Assembly (NCBI GenBank): GCA_025667525.1
Contig: CM046878.1
Location: 100,951,237-101,015,236, forward strand
From: Glebionis coronaria
Taxonomy: Eukaryota > Streptophyta > Magnoliopsida > Asterales > Asteraceae
Direction: 5' to 3'
Length of the DNA stretch: 64,000 nucleotides
A program made the position numbers and the translations under genes. The notes under the pieces were generated by a model that worked only from the letters and a program-made list of their open reading frames with translations, was not told the origin of the DNA and did not search any database. Within the stretch, counting starts at the first letter, position 1. Each line of letters begins with the position of its first letter. Below are positions 32,313 to 44,500 of the stretch, piece by piece.

Positions 32313-32734
32313 ATTCTTATATTCACACATGGGTCATTGTAAATTTGTAATCACTGGATGCATGTTGTCTCGTTTTAAATTTCAAAACTTGCAATAAGAG
32401 TAAATTATTGCATATTGTAGGTTATCTTTGAGAAACTCTCCATTCATCAATCATGTATCAAAATAAGAGTAAATTATTGCATATTATATTCAGCATATCA
32501 TTCAAACCAAGATGGTGCTAAATCTCTTTTTAGAAAGGTAGTGGAATTAAAAACCAAACAAGGATCCATACAAGCAAAGGCACCCACTCTCCTATAAACA
32601 AGCAGGTTGACAGGTGAAGGGCCCAAAAGAAAACTAAAATACAACATCAAACAAACAGGAAACTCAAATAAACCAGGTGAGACATATTGTACAGCCCACT
32701 ACACGTAAGGAAGCAGAAGTCCGCTTACACCTAT
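32313..32734. other. Downstream flank of P450 copy 1
   Basis: It contains the shared 3' flank (TTTGAGAAACTCTCCATTC, CATTCAAACCAAGATGG). No gene is seen. The last 5 bp (CCTAT, 32730-32734) are the target duplication of the copia at 32735. Confidence 0.6.
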
Positions 32735-33532
32735 TGATGGTTTATGATTATCATAACAATTATAAAAACCCTAAAATGGATCAAAGAACACACAGCGGAA
32801 GCAAATTAACAAGATCTTTAATTAACACGATTATAATTAATCAAGGCTAGGGTTACATACCTTTATCCTGGCAAGATCTACAAGTTGACGGAATGGTCAC
32901 CGGTAGAGACAGATCACGAACACCACCAGGATGTAATCTAAAGTAAGATTACACCACGATCTTGTACACACGTGATACGGTGAGTTAACCGTGAGTCTAG
33001 CACGAACAAACCGAGCTTCCAAGTCTATGGAAGATCTACCAAACAACCCTAGAGAGGGGCTAGGACTAGATCTAGAATAGCTTATTAAAAATCAAAGAAG
33101 AACCCTAATGGGTGTTCGTTTTGGCCGGCGGTTTGGAGCAAAGAAAGAGAGATATGGAGTGAAAAATTATGAGGCTTTAGGTTTGTTTATATACACCTTG
33201 GAAAACTTCTCTTCCAAGGTTAAACAAGATAAAGCCACAAAATCTTTTCTCCTTATCTTTGTCTCCCTATTTAGGCCGGATATACACAAGCTCCAAAAGA
33301 GGTTTCCGGAAGTTTTCCGGGTCCTTCTTTTAGCTTCTTTAACCTTCTATAACGATCGTTTAATACTTAACTTTTAATTACTTAACGATCGTTAGCTACG
33401 GTTTGATTTAATAAATATAATAAATATATTTAATAAATAAATAAATTAACTCTTCACGTAATGTGTGAAATCTCGTGATCTCGAGTTCGATCCTATCACA
33501 CGACTATCGATTTTTAAGTCCATAAACTTTCA
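32735..33532 (-). repeat. 3' LTR of the 32735-40578 copia
   Basis: Plus strand TGATGGTTTATGATTATC ... CATAAACTTTCA. TATA-like GTATATAAAC (minus) is near 33185-33196. The polypurine tract AAGTGGGAGC (minus) adjoins it at 33533-33545. A 89-codon plus-strand ORF inside is not a gene. Confidence 0.95.
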
Positions 33533-33545
33533 GCTCCCACTTGGA

Positions 33546-34331
33546 CAAAATTCGAATATCGTGATCACATTGATTAGCGTCTAGTTACACTAACAATGTC
33601 ACTAGTACAACTCGAGTAAGGTTTCCTGGACAAAACCTTTTAATGATATATAATCATTATTATTATCCTTTCATTTCAAATACATTGTTAATAAGGATAT
33701 GGATCTCAGTCATTCCTTTCATTAACTATTCTGTTTCTCGTTTACGGATATAGAAAGATTACCAAAACACATTTGGGTGTGGCCACACAAACATCTTACT
33801 ATTCCCCCGAGGGGCCCAGTTGTATTTATACTTCAAATAATAATTTGAAGGAAACGAATCCCATTTTGACTACAAGCAAAACACATGAACTTTGCAACAC
33901 TTCTGAAAATAACCCTTATGACTACCAGTTACGTTTAGCGTTAGGTTACCTTACAGAAATGCACTATATTCAATGCAGTTTTCTGGCATCTCGGGTCTAA
34001 GGATAACTATTTATGATTTACTTAATGACAAAGATCCATAAAGTAAAATCACATAGTTGGGATAAGTCCAATATTTGATCCATCAAATATCATCCAAAAT
34101 TGACCAATATACTTTCAAGTATACTTTGTCACTATTTTGAATTGTCTTAGTTTAATAATACTCCCATATTATTAATCGACAACGGACATTTAGAAACATC
34201 ATAATGCTCACGGATTAAAACATGTAAAATAGGATACAAAATCAAATAACAGAAAAATAAACGAAATCCAATCTTTATTTCATCAATTTAATAATGTCTT
34301 ACATCCTTTATCCAAATACTAATCAACAGAT
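33546..34331 (-). other. 3' untranslated region of the copia
   Basis: About 0.8 kb between the RNase H stop and the polypurine tract. No gene is recognised. Confidence 0.6.
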
Positions 34332-35588
34332 TTATTGCATGAATTCGCTAGCTAGTTGCAGCCCAATTGCCTTGGCATGCTTAACTACCTTTGGCCTAGA
34401 TAAAGCCTTAGTAAAAGGATCAGCTAGGTTATCATCTGTGTGAACTTTTATTAATTTTATTTCTCGAGCTTCCACTTGTTCTCGAACGTAGTGATATCTA
34501 CGTTTAAAGTGTCTGGCGCCCTTCATGACTCCAGGGTCATTAAAGAATATTATTGCCGCAGAATTGTCGCAATATATATCAATAGGTTCTTTAATTGAAG
34601 GCATCACTCCAAGATCTCCAATAAACTTCCTAATCCAAACAGCTTCCATTGCAGCTTCTGAAGCGGCCATGTACTCAAATTGAGTCGCATGCATAGCAAT
34701 GGTTTTCTGCTTACTGCTCTTCCAGTCAACTGCTCCTCCATTGATGACAAACACGTAACCCGTCTGAGACTTCGTATCGTCTTTATCACATTGCCAGGAC
34801 GCATCACAGAATCCTGTTACATTCAATTCTGTGTCTGGTTTACCCCCGAATACCAAAAACATATCTTTCGTACTTCTTAAATACTTTAGAATATGCTTAA
34901 CAGCAGTCCAGTGGGACTTTCCTGGATTCTGTTGGTATCTACTGACCAAGTTCTGAGAAAATGCCACATCAGGCCTTGTGCATCTTACAGCATACATAAT
35001 AGATCCTACAGCCGAAGCATAAGGCACCTTCTTCATGTAAGCCACCACTTTAGGTGATGATGCATCTTTCTCATGACTTAACTCATGCTTAACCTCCATC
35101 GGTAAGAAACCTTTCTTAGAGTTATGCATGTTATATTTCTTTAATATCTTATCAATATAAGCATCTTGTCTAAGACCAATTAACCGTCTACTCCTATCTC
35201 GATAGATCTTAATTCCCAGAATATACGCAGCATCTCCTAAATCCTTCATAGAAAAACATTTACCAAGATAATCCTTAACTTCCTTAAGTCTTAGAATGTT
35301 ACTTCCCATGATCAATATGTCATCGACATATAGAATTAGGAACACTACATTACTCCTACTAGCTTTGCGGTATACACATGGCTCATCACGATTTTGAACA
35401 AATCCGAACTTTTTGATTTCTTCATCAAATCGCTTATTCCAATGACGTGATGCTTGCTTCAAACCACAAAAAGACCTTTGAAGTTTGCACACGCGTTTTG
35501 GATATTTAGGATCAACATACCCTTCCGGTTGTTGCATATAGATGTCTTCATCTAAGAGACCGTTCAAGAAGGCAGTTTTAACATCCAT
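34332..35588 (-). pseudogene. Copia reverse transcriptase and RNase H
   Basis: 418 codons from MDVKTAFLNGLLDEDI, seven codons after the stop that ends the integrase-RT frame. RT motif YVDDILIMGS is near residue 87. RNase H carries TGFCDASWQCDKDD and the terminal HTDDNLADPFTKALSRPK. Catalytic motifs look intact. A single stop splits RT, so full-length polyprotein would need readthrough. Confidence 0.9.
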
Positions 35589-35609
35589 TTGCCATATCTC
35601 ATAGTCATA

Positions 35610-37319
35610 TTATGCTGCTATAGCTATGAGAATGCTAATAGCTCGTAAGTCTGCTACAGGAGAAAATGTCTCCTCGTAGTCTACGCCAAAAGTTTGAGTA
35701 AAACCTTTAGCCACTAAACGTGCTTTATAGGATTGTACATCACCATCCATGTCAGTTTTCTTCTTATAGATCCACCTATTTTTCACTACTTTAGCATTTT
35801 TAGGTGCGTCTACAAGACTCCAAACATCATTGATATCCATGGATTTCATTTCATCATTCATCGCAACTATCCATTTTGACTTTTCTGGATCAGACATTGA
35901 GGATCGATAGTTAGCAGGTTCACCAAGATCCCCTACTTCCTCCTCATCATCCTCTATGTATAGACATAGTTTGTCCGGCGCACGTATAGCCCTTTGAAAC
36001 CTACGTGGAGGAATTAATTCCGGTGGAACACTCAGACTTTCTGGTTCTACAGGAATTTCATCGCTAGTATTTTTAGAAGGCAATGTATCTTCGTGAATTT
36101 TTTCAAGATCATAATTTCTCCCACTGGATTCTTGATATACAAGATCATTTTCAAGGAAGTCTCCATACCGAGCCACAACTATTTTGTTCTCAGCCGGATA
36201 ATAAAAGTAGTAACCCATAGTTTCCTTAGGGTAACCTACAAAGATACATTTTACTGAGCGTTGTTGGAGTTTATCTCCAGAGTCACGTTTCACATACACC
36301 TCACAACCCCAGATTTTCAAATAAGACAAGTATGGCTTCTTGCCATGCCATAGATCATATGGTGTCTTATCAACCTTCTTTGTGGGAACCATATTCAAAA
36401 TATGAACAGCAGATTCAAGAGCATAATCCCAAAAAGATAATGGTAAAGTTGTAAGATTAAATATAGATCGTACCATATCCAATAATGTACGATTTCTCCT
36501 TTCAGATACACCATTTTGTTGTGAAGTATACAGAGAAGTAAGTTTCTGAACAATTCCATTCTTACATAAATAATCTTTAAACTCTTGACTTAAATATTCA
36601 CCACCACGATCAGAACGAAGAGCTTTAATCTTCTTTCCTAGTTGTAACTCTACTTCAGCTTTAAACGTTTTGAATGTTTCAAATACCTCATGTTTATGTT
36701 TAAGTAAATAAACATAACCATAACGGCTATAATCATCCGTAAACGTCAAGAAGTAGCTAGCACCTTTCCTTGACACATGTCTAAGTGGTCCACACACATC
36801 AGTGTGTATGAAACCAAGTAGTCAGTAGCCCTTTCAATATTGCTATTAAAAGGTTTCTTGGTCATCTTCCCAGAGATACAAGATTCACATTTATCAAATG
36901 ATTCATCATTGATACTTTCCAAAAGCCCATCATGTTGAAAAATTTTGTATGCGAGTCTTCCCAATATGGGCAAGCCTACAATGCCAAAGATAAGAAGAGT
37001 TCTTGTCTAACTTACTCTTCTTATTCATGCTAAAAACAGAATTATTTTTTCTCTTGGGATTTTTATCATGCATGTTAATTTCAAAAACACCATTCACAGA
37101 AATTGCATCAAAATAGAATAAACCATCTTTGAAAACAGAAATTATATTATTATCAATCGTGTGAGTAAATCCAAGATCCAACATACAAGAAAAGGAAATG
37201 ACACCCCTAAAAATTGTAGGTGCATAGTGACAATTATTTAAAAAGAGTACTAAACCCGAAGGTAATACTAATTTAAATATTCCTATAGCTTCAACCGCTG
37301 CTTGTGCGCCATTGCCCAC
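35610..37319 (-). pseudogene. Copia pre-integrase and integrase
   Basis: Protease tail and pre-integrase (YLWHCRLAHIGKTRI, CESCISGKMTKKPF) occupy 37319-36830 across one frameshift. Integrase then runs 36797-35610 with D, D, E in FTDDYSRYGYV, RSDRGGEY and NGVSERRNRTL. It continues into the start of RT (WIYKKKTDMDGDVQSYKARL, FTQTFGVDYEETFSPV) and ends at a TAA near 35609. Confidence 0.9.
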
Positions 37320-37328
37320 TTGCAGAAA

Positions 37329-38396
37329 TTATTCCCCATAGGCAAGCTTCCTTTTTAACTCAAATCCCTGCAAGGTATTACAAATATTAATACCACATCC
37401 CGTATCATCTACCCAGGAGTTTGATTTGTATGAAAGATTAAATAACTCTATCATAAAAAAGTTACCAGAAGATGGTGCTGCAGCAGCTTGCTCAGACTTA
37501 TTCTTATGTTCTGCCATTTCATGGAGATAGAGAGAGCAATTCCTCTTCCAGTGTCTAGTCATCTTGCAGTAGTGACAAGTCTCATCTTTCAGAGATTTCT
37601 TAGCAAACTTCTGCTTTGGTTTTGATGTAGTCGCAACTTGCTTGCTCTTATCAACCTTACCTTTGCCTTTCTGCTTCTTATTCACTTGCGGTTTTGGTTT
37701 TGACACTCTACCCTTTTGTACATAAAGTACTTGAGGAGTAGCAGTGGATGCCTTATCTTTCAAACCCTTTTCGAAGTCAATGAGCATTGCATGCAAATCA
37801 TTAACTGTCTTCCCCGTGCAATGCATATTATAGTTACGAACGAAATCATTGAAGTCCTTATTAAGGGACCTATTGATCAAGTTAATAGCCATATTATTAT
37901 CAAAGGGTTGTCCTAGTGATATGAGTTATTCCATATAACCCCTCATCTCCATATAATGAGCACTTACGGACTTTCCAAGAGCTTGCTTGCAACTATGTTG
38001 AGCATCAACCAGATCATAGATCTCTACAGCTTGCGGCGTTTCATACACAGCCTTGAGTTCATCAAGCATTTGCTGAGGAGAAGCTAGCTCATACTTCCTT
38101 TGAAGTGATGGAGCCATTCTCCCTAACATTACAGCAGCCACCTCATGGTGCTTCTTAACGTTAGCAGTGTGTTGAAGCCTTTCCGCATCAGTTGCTCCTT
38201 CAGCAAGATCCTCCGGAAAAGGAGTTTCCAAGATATTGATGGTACCCGCTGCTCTCAGAACAATTCTTAGTGAGCGGTACCAATCATTGAAATTAGGGCC
38301 AGTAAGTTCAGGTCGTTCAAAAAAAGCTTTGAACGCCGAGCTTATTGTCAGATTGTTTTCGGGTTGAGCCATTTCTACAGAAATAAGTTCAAACAT
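37329..38396 (-). pseudogene. Copia gag with CCHC-type knuckle and protease motif
   Basis: The frame starts near MAQPENNLTISSAFKAFF and gives UBN2-like gag (FNDWYRSLRIVLRAAGTINIL, QHSCKQALGKSVSAHYMEM) to a stop at 37926. It resumes in frame as MAINLINRSLNKDFNDFV, a Lys-rich linker, a knuckle CHYCKMTRHWKRNC (CX2CX4HX4C) and the protease motif WVDDTGCGINI before another stop at 37329. Without the stops it would be a contiguous gag-protease. Confidence 0.85.
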
Positions 38397-38399
38397 TAG

Positions 38400-39765
38400 T
38401 ATTTTCGATAATAAAATTCAAGAAAATAAAATTACCCCGGTAATAAAACCATAGTATTTTCCTTGAAAAAACTAGAATCCATATTGACATAGATTTATCA
38501 CATCCGTTGATCTGCTAGTGACAAATGTATTCAACATAGTAACTTGTCGAACAATAATTGACAAACAAATTTTCAATTTCTAGATATGTTAGGGATTTAC
38601 ATTGCCAAAATCATTTGCATTGTAAACATGTTTTATCCCTATTTTATGCCTTAATTTTCCAGTTCTCACTCAGTAACTCAATTAAGTCGACTAATGTAAA
38701 GAACGTAAAACCTTCATGTGCAATCTTATTCAGTCATGAAGTTTTCTCTCCATTACAACATCGTCCGATATCTTATATGACGACAATTGTAACTTCAAGT
38801 GTTCGTCAATTAGAGGGCATAAGACTTAAATTTTAGGGTATAGATTTTTGTGTCAAAATCATGTACGGAGAAACATGCATACATCTCCATAACATAAGTT
38901 TAATAAAACGTTTAGTAAACTTTTTGGTGAGACTAAAAGTTCATCATATATTTGCAAGTTGAGGTATTGGTTAAACCAATCAACCTTAAAGAATTATACC
39001 AATAACAACCGTAGGTAATTCCAATTTTGACGCACAGGCGAGCCGGGAATTTGGTCAGCGCTGAAGCATAACACCTCCTTCCTTAACCGGGTACTTGACC
39101 AGCGGTGCGTTATACCCACTTTATAGTTTGTCAAAATTGAGTAGGCCGTTAAGTTGCTATTGCACTTATAATCAACACAAATCATATGTAATTTAGATCT
39201 CAAAACAATTCATTAATTTTGATAAGATTTAGTCCATATTATTTTTCTTAAAAAAATTACCCTTGTTTACAACATACAATGTAAAAACGCATGAAAACAA
39301 GTAGTACAAAAAAAAACTAAATCAAATAGCCACATGCAATAACAATTTATTCAAAGAACATTAAATCTAGGGTTTTTATGAACATAAAAAAGTCTTCCCT
39401 AATTTTAAAACTTTGAATCAAATAAAGCAAATAGCAATCAAAGTTATATGATCCGTAAAAACATGCATGTTTATTACGGATCTCCCACATTCTCTTAACA
39501 ATTAAAAAACTACTACGGATCGTAACCACGCATGACATAACAATTAATTCATGAAAAATATCTAAAGTTTAATTACCATGTAATTTTAGGGTTTACTAAA
39601 AAAAATTTTTTTTTTTTTTTAAATTCGGTAGATCCGAATTTAAAAAACAAAAAACAAATAAACCTAATTTTTTTATAAAACCTAAAAAACAACATGTAAT
39701 TATTAACACCAATCAATATTAGTTAAAAAAAAACTTTAGATCTTGATAATTAAAATCATGTTAAA
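38400..39765 (-). other. Untranslated leader of the 32735-40578 copia
   Basis: About 1.3 kb of AT-rich leader with no gene. It holds an inverted repeat, CAATTTTGAC near 39022 and GTCAAAATTG near 39128, with GACGCAC / GTGCGTT beside it. Confidence 0.6.
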
Positions 39766-39782
39766 ACGGCTCTCGATGCCAC
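39766..39782 (-). promoter_or_regulatory. Primer binding site
   Basis: The minus strand reads GTGGCATCGAGAGCCG just inside the 5' LTR, a diverged form of TGGTATCAGAGC. Confidence 0.65.
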
Positions 39783-40578
39783 TGATGGTTTATGATTATC
39801 ATAACAATTATAAAAACCCTAAAATGGATCAAAGAACACACAGCGGAAGCAAATTAACAAGATCTTTAATTAACACGATTATAATTAATCAAGGCTAGGG
39901 TTACATACCTTTATCCTAGCAAGATCTACAAGTTGACGGAATGGTCACCGGTAGAGACAGATCACGAACACCACCAGGATGTAATCTAAAGTAAGATTAC
40001 ACCACGATCTTGTACACACGTGATACGGTGAGTTAATCGTGAGTCTAGCACGAACAAACCGAGCTTCCAAGTCTATGGAAGATCTACCCAACAACCCTAG
40101 AGAGGGGCTAGGACTAGATCTAGAATAGCTTATTGAAAATCAAAGAAGAACCCTAATGGGTGTTTGTTTTGGCCGGCGGTTTGGAGCAAAGAAAGAGAGA
40201 TATGGAGTGAAAAATTATGAGACTTTAGGTTGTTTATATACACCTTGGAAAACTTCTCTTCCAAGGTTAAACAAGATAAAGCCACAAAATCTTTTCTCCT
40301 TATCTTTTCTCCCTATTTAGGCCGGATATACACAAGCTCCAAAAGAGGTTTCCGGAACTTTTCCGACTCCTTCTTTTAGCTTCTTTAACCTTCTATAATG
40401 ATCGTTTAATACTTAACTTTTAATTACTTAACGATCGTTAGCTACGGTTTGATTTAATAAATATAATAAATATATTTAATAAATAAATAAATTAACTCTT
40501 CACGTAATGTGTGCAATCTCATGATCTCGAGTTCGATCCTATCACACGACTATCGATTTTTAAGTCCATAAACTTTCG
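39783..40578 (-). repeat. 5' LTR of the 32735-40578 copia
   Basis: Near-identical to 32735-33532. Its outer base is G where the partner has A (CTTTCG versus CTTTCA), followed by CCTAT. Confidence 0.95.
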
Positions 40579-40783
40579 CCTATATCACGAGTAGCTATCA
40601 AACTCAAGCCAGTAGAGACTAAGACCTTTACCCTCCACGGATGGATGGGAAAGACAAAGTTACTGGAAATAGAGAAGATATATACCAGCAATAAAGAATA
40701 AGGACCTCAAAAAATCTCCCATCGAGTTGCTGCTCACACGCCCAGTTAAAAACCTTTCCTTAATTATAGTTAGATATAATTTA

Positions 40784-41066
40784 GGGTTAAAGGCTTGATA
40801 ATGTATCATAGTTGTCACGATTTCCTTTTATATATAGCGAACTAATTTTTTTGCTATTCTATGTACTAAACTTGCATTTTTGGGCATTTTAGTGTACTTT
40901 ATGACCATTTTACCTTCATTTTATTAACTTAGGAGGGGCAAATAGGTCATAAAATACACTAAAATAACCAAAAATGCAAGTTTAGTACATGGAATAGCAA
41001 AAAAAATAGTTCATTACATATAAAAGGAAATCATGACAACTATGATACATTTAAAAGCTATTACCC
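40784..41066. mobile_element. Mutator-type foldback MITE
   Basis: 283 bp made of two inverted arms of about 130 bp (left start GGGTTAAAGGCTTGATAATG; the right end reads the complement with mismatches). It is flanked by a perfect 9-bp duplication TATAATTTA (40775-40783 and 41067-41075), the size typical of Mutator elements. The paralogous segment near 53905-53925 reads TTAGATATAATTTACTTAAG without it, a clean empty site. Confidence 0.85.
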
Positions 41067-41075
41067 TATAATTTA

Positions 41076-42219
41076 CTTAAGACCAAATAATTGTAAGAAT
41101 TATTTAATATCCACCTGCCAGGCTGCAACTCATTGATGCTCGTATATAGCATAAAGTTTTATTTAAGGATAATCCAGGAAAAAATAAATTAAAACTTGCG
41201 TTTAATTATCAGATAAAATCTATCATTCAAACCAAAATAGATATATGCAAAGTCTATATGGTGAACTCAACTTTCTCTCATTATCCACCTGCCAGGCTGC
41301 AACGGTGACCATGTGACCAAGTACATGATCAAATCCTTTTTCTTTTGTTAAACTAAAATTTCTTTAACAATTCAAATAAAATAAAAACTTTATAATACAA
41401 TTAGTTTCCATTTATTTATTTATTTAAGTAATATTAAAGGTTACAAGTAAATTTATTACTCCAAAACATAGTTCAATACTCTATACGCGGGTGAATCCTG
41501 TCACACACTACTAAAACGTAAACACGAATTGCGACGTAATAACATCTCGAAAGATGATGGGCAAATACAATACATTATTACATAAAATAGAAATATCCGA
41601 GTTAATTATTTCCATTATAATTCTTCAAAGAACAACATAAATAGTCTCCGAATATGAGTCTCTAAATAAAACAAATTTCTTCCAAAACATCAACATTTAT
41701 GCAATGTCAAATATAATGTAATTACTAAGTTTCCACTTAAATGTGATCACATGAAAAAGTATGATAAAAGCGACCAACTATTGCAAATAGTTAAATAATG
41801 CTTACATTTATTAAAAGCAATTTCCAAGTCCATTTAAAAAATGAGTTGTCTTCGTTTATTAAAAGTAAATTTGAAATTAACGAGTTATCTAATTTTCTTA
41901 TTTAAAGCGAATTCCAAATAGGCAAATTGAATAAGTAAGTTGTTATTTATGGGAATAAGCGAGTTCGGATTGAACGAGTTCGTTCAAGTTAAAAAAATAT
42001 ATTGACAAAAACATGAGTTGAATAAGCAAGTTGGTGAAAAACGAATTAGCAATAATCGAGTTCCAAAAAAATTCGTTTTAAAGGGTTTCAAAACCGAATT
42101 ATAAGACAATATCACGACTGCTTTTCTAGTTATAACCGTTTTAAGAGAAACATAAACCAGAATAAGCAAGTTCAATAATTTTTCCAGAAGCACACCCTTC
42201 GAGTCATTTTTGTTATAAA
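41076..42219 (+). repeat. Unit 2 non-coding block (left half)
   Basis: Homologous to 53930-54000, 59500-60410 and more distantly 24130-25000. The shared tracts are CTGTCACAC, GTAATAACATCT and GAATAAGCAAGTT. The first part also carries CCACCTGCCAGGCTGCAAC twice (41110 and 41285). No gene is seen. It is interrupted at 42225 by a copia and resumes at 50945. Confidence 0.7.
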
Positions 42220-42224
42220 TTTTC

Positions 42225-43177
42225 TGTTGGAAAATATTTTGCAAAATATGGTTTTTTGCAATACTTTGGACATAATTTTATATATGTATATGTTATATAT
42301 ATTCGTAGTACATAGTAGCTTTGCGTTCTCCTCGAAGAGAGCTTCGCAACGAGATAAAGTATGTCCAATATGGAGTTAATAAGAATGAGATATCGTGTCT
42401 CAAAGTGAGTCACGTGAAACACAATATTTGGAAAATATTTTGTCCCACAATGAAGTGAAAATATGTTTATAAGGAAATCCTAGTTTCTACCCTACAATAT
42501 TCATTTGTGGGTTTTTACTCCCAACCCTACAAGGGCGCAAGGGGTGCAGAAAGTGAGATTTATAGGCCAAAAACGGGTTCGAAGCTACGAACTTGTGCAC
42601 GAGCGCGTGACCTGCGGACATGAATACAGCTCCGAAAACTGGCTTGGGTGCGGGCAGATTTTGCTATCTTTTTTTGCTGCGAATTTGATTTGTTTTTCTC
42701 AGAAAATTCTGTACATCTATTTTAGGAAGAAGTTATTCACAGAATATTTTGTGTGTTAAAAAGACAGGAAATCTGTTTTATTTATAACAGATTTTCCTGA
42801 CTTTGGTGTATATTTTTCTTTGAGAACAAGTCAAGTTTTCAGTATAAATATAACCTCTTCTCATTCAGTTAAAGACATCAGAAAAACGCAGCTTTTTCTA
42901 ACTCCATTACCAGACAGTTTTCCAGCAGCTCGTCGATCAGAAACACGCAAGGCTTCCGTGATATTTCAGGCAAGTTTTGTTTAGTCCGGCTGTACAACAG
43001 CTTAGGACGTTGTACCCTGGGAAACAGACAGCTCTGTTTTAAGGGAAGCGTGTTAAACACGTGCCTCGTCTTGTTTTACTGCTTTCTTCATTCCTGTTAT
43101 TATTTTTCTGTCCTTATATTTTGTTAGTTTTATTAATTGTAATTTGATTTTAATAAAAGTATACACCGTTTCCCACA
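42225..43177 (+). repeat. 5' LTR of the 42225-50944 copia
   Basis: 953 bp, TGTTGGAAAATATTTTGC ... ACCGTTTCCCACA. It lacks an 18-bp tract (around TCGCTTGAAACATG) and a G-run that the 3' copy has. I see no convincing tRNA primer site after it. Confidence 0.9.
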
Positions 43178-43552
43178 ATATTAAAACAGATTTTGTTTAA
43201 CAGAATTAAAACCTTTTATTAAATCAGATTAACATCTTTAACAGATTTTTATAAACTGTTTTCTGTCGAAACCAAGATTGAGTTTCATTTGAAATCAGTT
43301 TTAAACTTACAAATTTTAATTAACAGTTAACATTATTTTTTACCGGTTGTTCTAATCAGTTTATTGAAACCAAGATTGTGTTTATGTTAAACTGATATAT
43401 TTGATAATTGCATCTGATTCATTGAAACCAAGATTGAGTTTCTTTGAAGCAGATCCACTGTAAGTATATAAAGATCACGATTGAATTTCTTATATACAAA
43501 TTTATAACAGTTGTCTAACTGTTTGTGTTTTGATCTTGTTTGATCTTTCAGA
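43178..43552 (+). repeat. Copia leader with GAAACCAAGATTGAGTTTC repeats
   Basis: Copies of GAAACCAAGATTGAGTTTC at 43268, 43366 (variant) and 43424, plus a weaker one near 43468, lie at 45-100 bp spacing between the 5' LTR and gag. No gene. Confidence 0.7.
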
Positions 43553-44500
43553 ATGTCTACCAACACTTCTGAAACTCCTGCAACTACTACTGTGAATGTA
43601 ACTGGTGTGCCAGTTACCCACACAGTTGCTAATCATGCTGAAAAACAAGAAAAATTCAATGGGCAGAATTTTAAGAGGTGGAAGCAGAAGATGTTCTTCT
43701 ATCTCACTACTTTGAACCTTGCGAAGTTCTTAAAAGAGACTGTACCTCAGGTGGAACCTCCTAAAGAAGGTGTACCCGAAAATCAACAAGTCGTGCAAGC
43801 TGTTGAAGCATGGAAACATTAAAACTTCTTGTCTCACAACTATATTCTGAATAGTTTGGTGGACTCTTTGTACAATGTGTACTACAAGACTATGACTGCC
43901 ATAGAATTATGGGAGTCGTTGGAACGCAAGTACAAAACTGAGGATGCTGGTACAAAGAAGTTCGTGGTAGCTCTTTTTTGGATTACAAGATGGTTGATTC
44001 AAAGAGTGCGATAACTCAGGTTCAAGATCTGTAGGTTTTGCTACACGACATTCATGCTGAGGGTATGACTTTGAATGAAACTTTTTAAGTTGCTGCTATC
44101 ATTGAAAAGTTACCTCCAAGCTGGGTAGAAATTAAAAACTACTTGAAGCATAAGCGAAAGGTGATGACTGTTGAAGACTTGGTTGTTCGTCTTCGTATTG
44201 AAAAGGGCAACAAGCTGGCTCAGAAAAACACTTATACACCTGATTCTGCCAAGGCAAATATGGTTGAGCATGGTTCGTCTTCTTCAAAGTCTAAAGGCAA
44301 GAGCTTTGGCAAAGGGAAGAATGACAAGAAGAGAAAAGGGAAGTTTGAGTACCTTGCTTTTAAAGGCGGAATTGCAAAGTAAAAGTTCCAAGGAAATTGC
44401 TACAACTGTGACAAGCCAGGTCATCGTGCTGCTAATTGCAAAGCGCCAAAGCGGGTGACTCCACGCGAGGCTAATATGGTGAATGATAATGTGACATGAT
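43553..44500 (+). pseudogene. Copia gag with CCHC knuckle
   Basis: The start MSTNTSETPATTTVNVTG precedes the gag core FNGQNFKRWKQKMFFYLTTL. A stop at 43819 and at least two frameshifts follow. Further pieces are [40 protein letters not shown] and a Lys/Ser-rich linker. The knuckle is CYNCDKPGHRAANC (CX2CX4HX4C) near 44400. A normal copia gag broken in several places. Confidence 0.85.

Larger units (their letters stand above)
32735..40578 (-). mobile_element. Ty1/copia element, complete but degenerate
   Basis: LTRs of 798 bp (32735-33532) and 796 bp (39783-40578), flanked by a 5-bp duplication CCTAT (32730-32734 and 40579-40583). Minus-strand order is primer site, gag, protease, integrase, RT, RNase H, polypurine tract. 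Damage is light: about one stop or frameshift per domain junction. The LTRs differ at only a handful of sites and small indels by eye, so the insertion is fairly recent. Confidence 0.95.

Noticed and set aside
33108..33377. 89-codon ORF
   Set aside because: Entirely inside a copia LTR, antisense to the element, and not kept open in the partner LTR.
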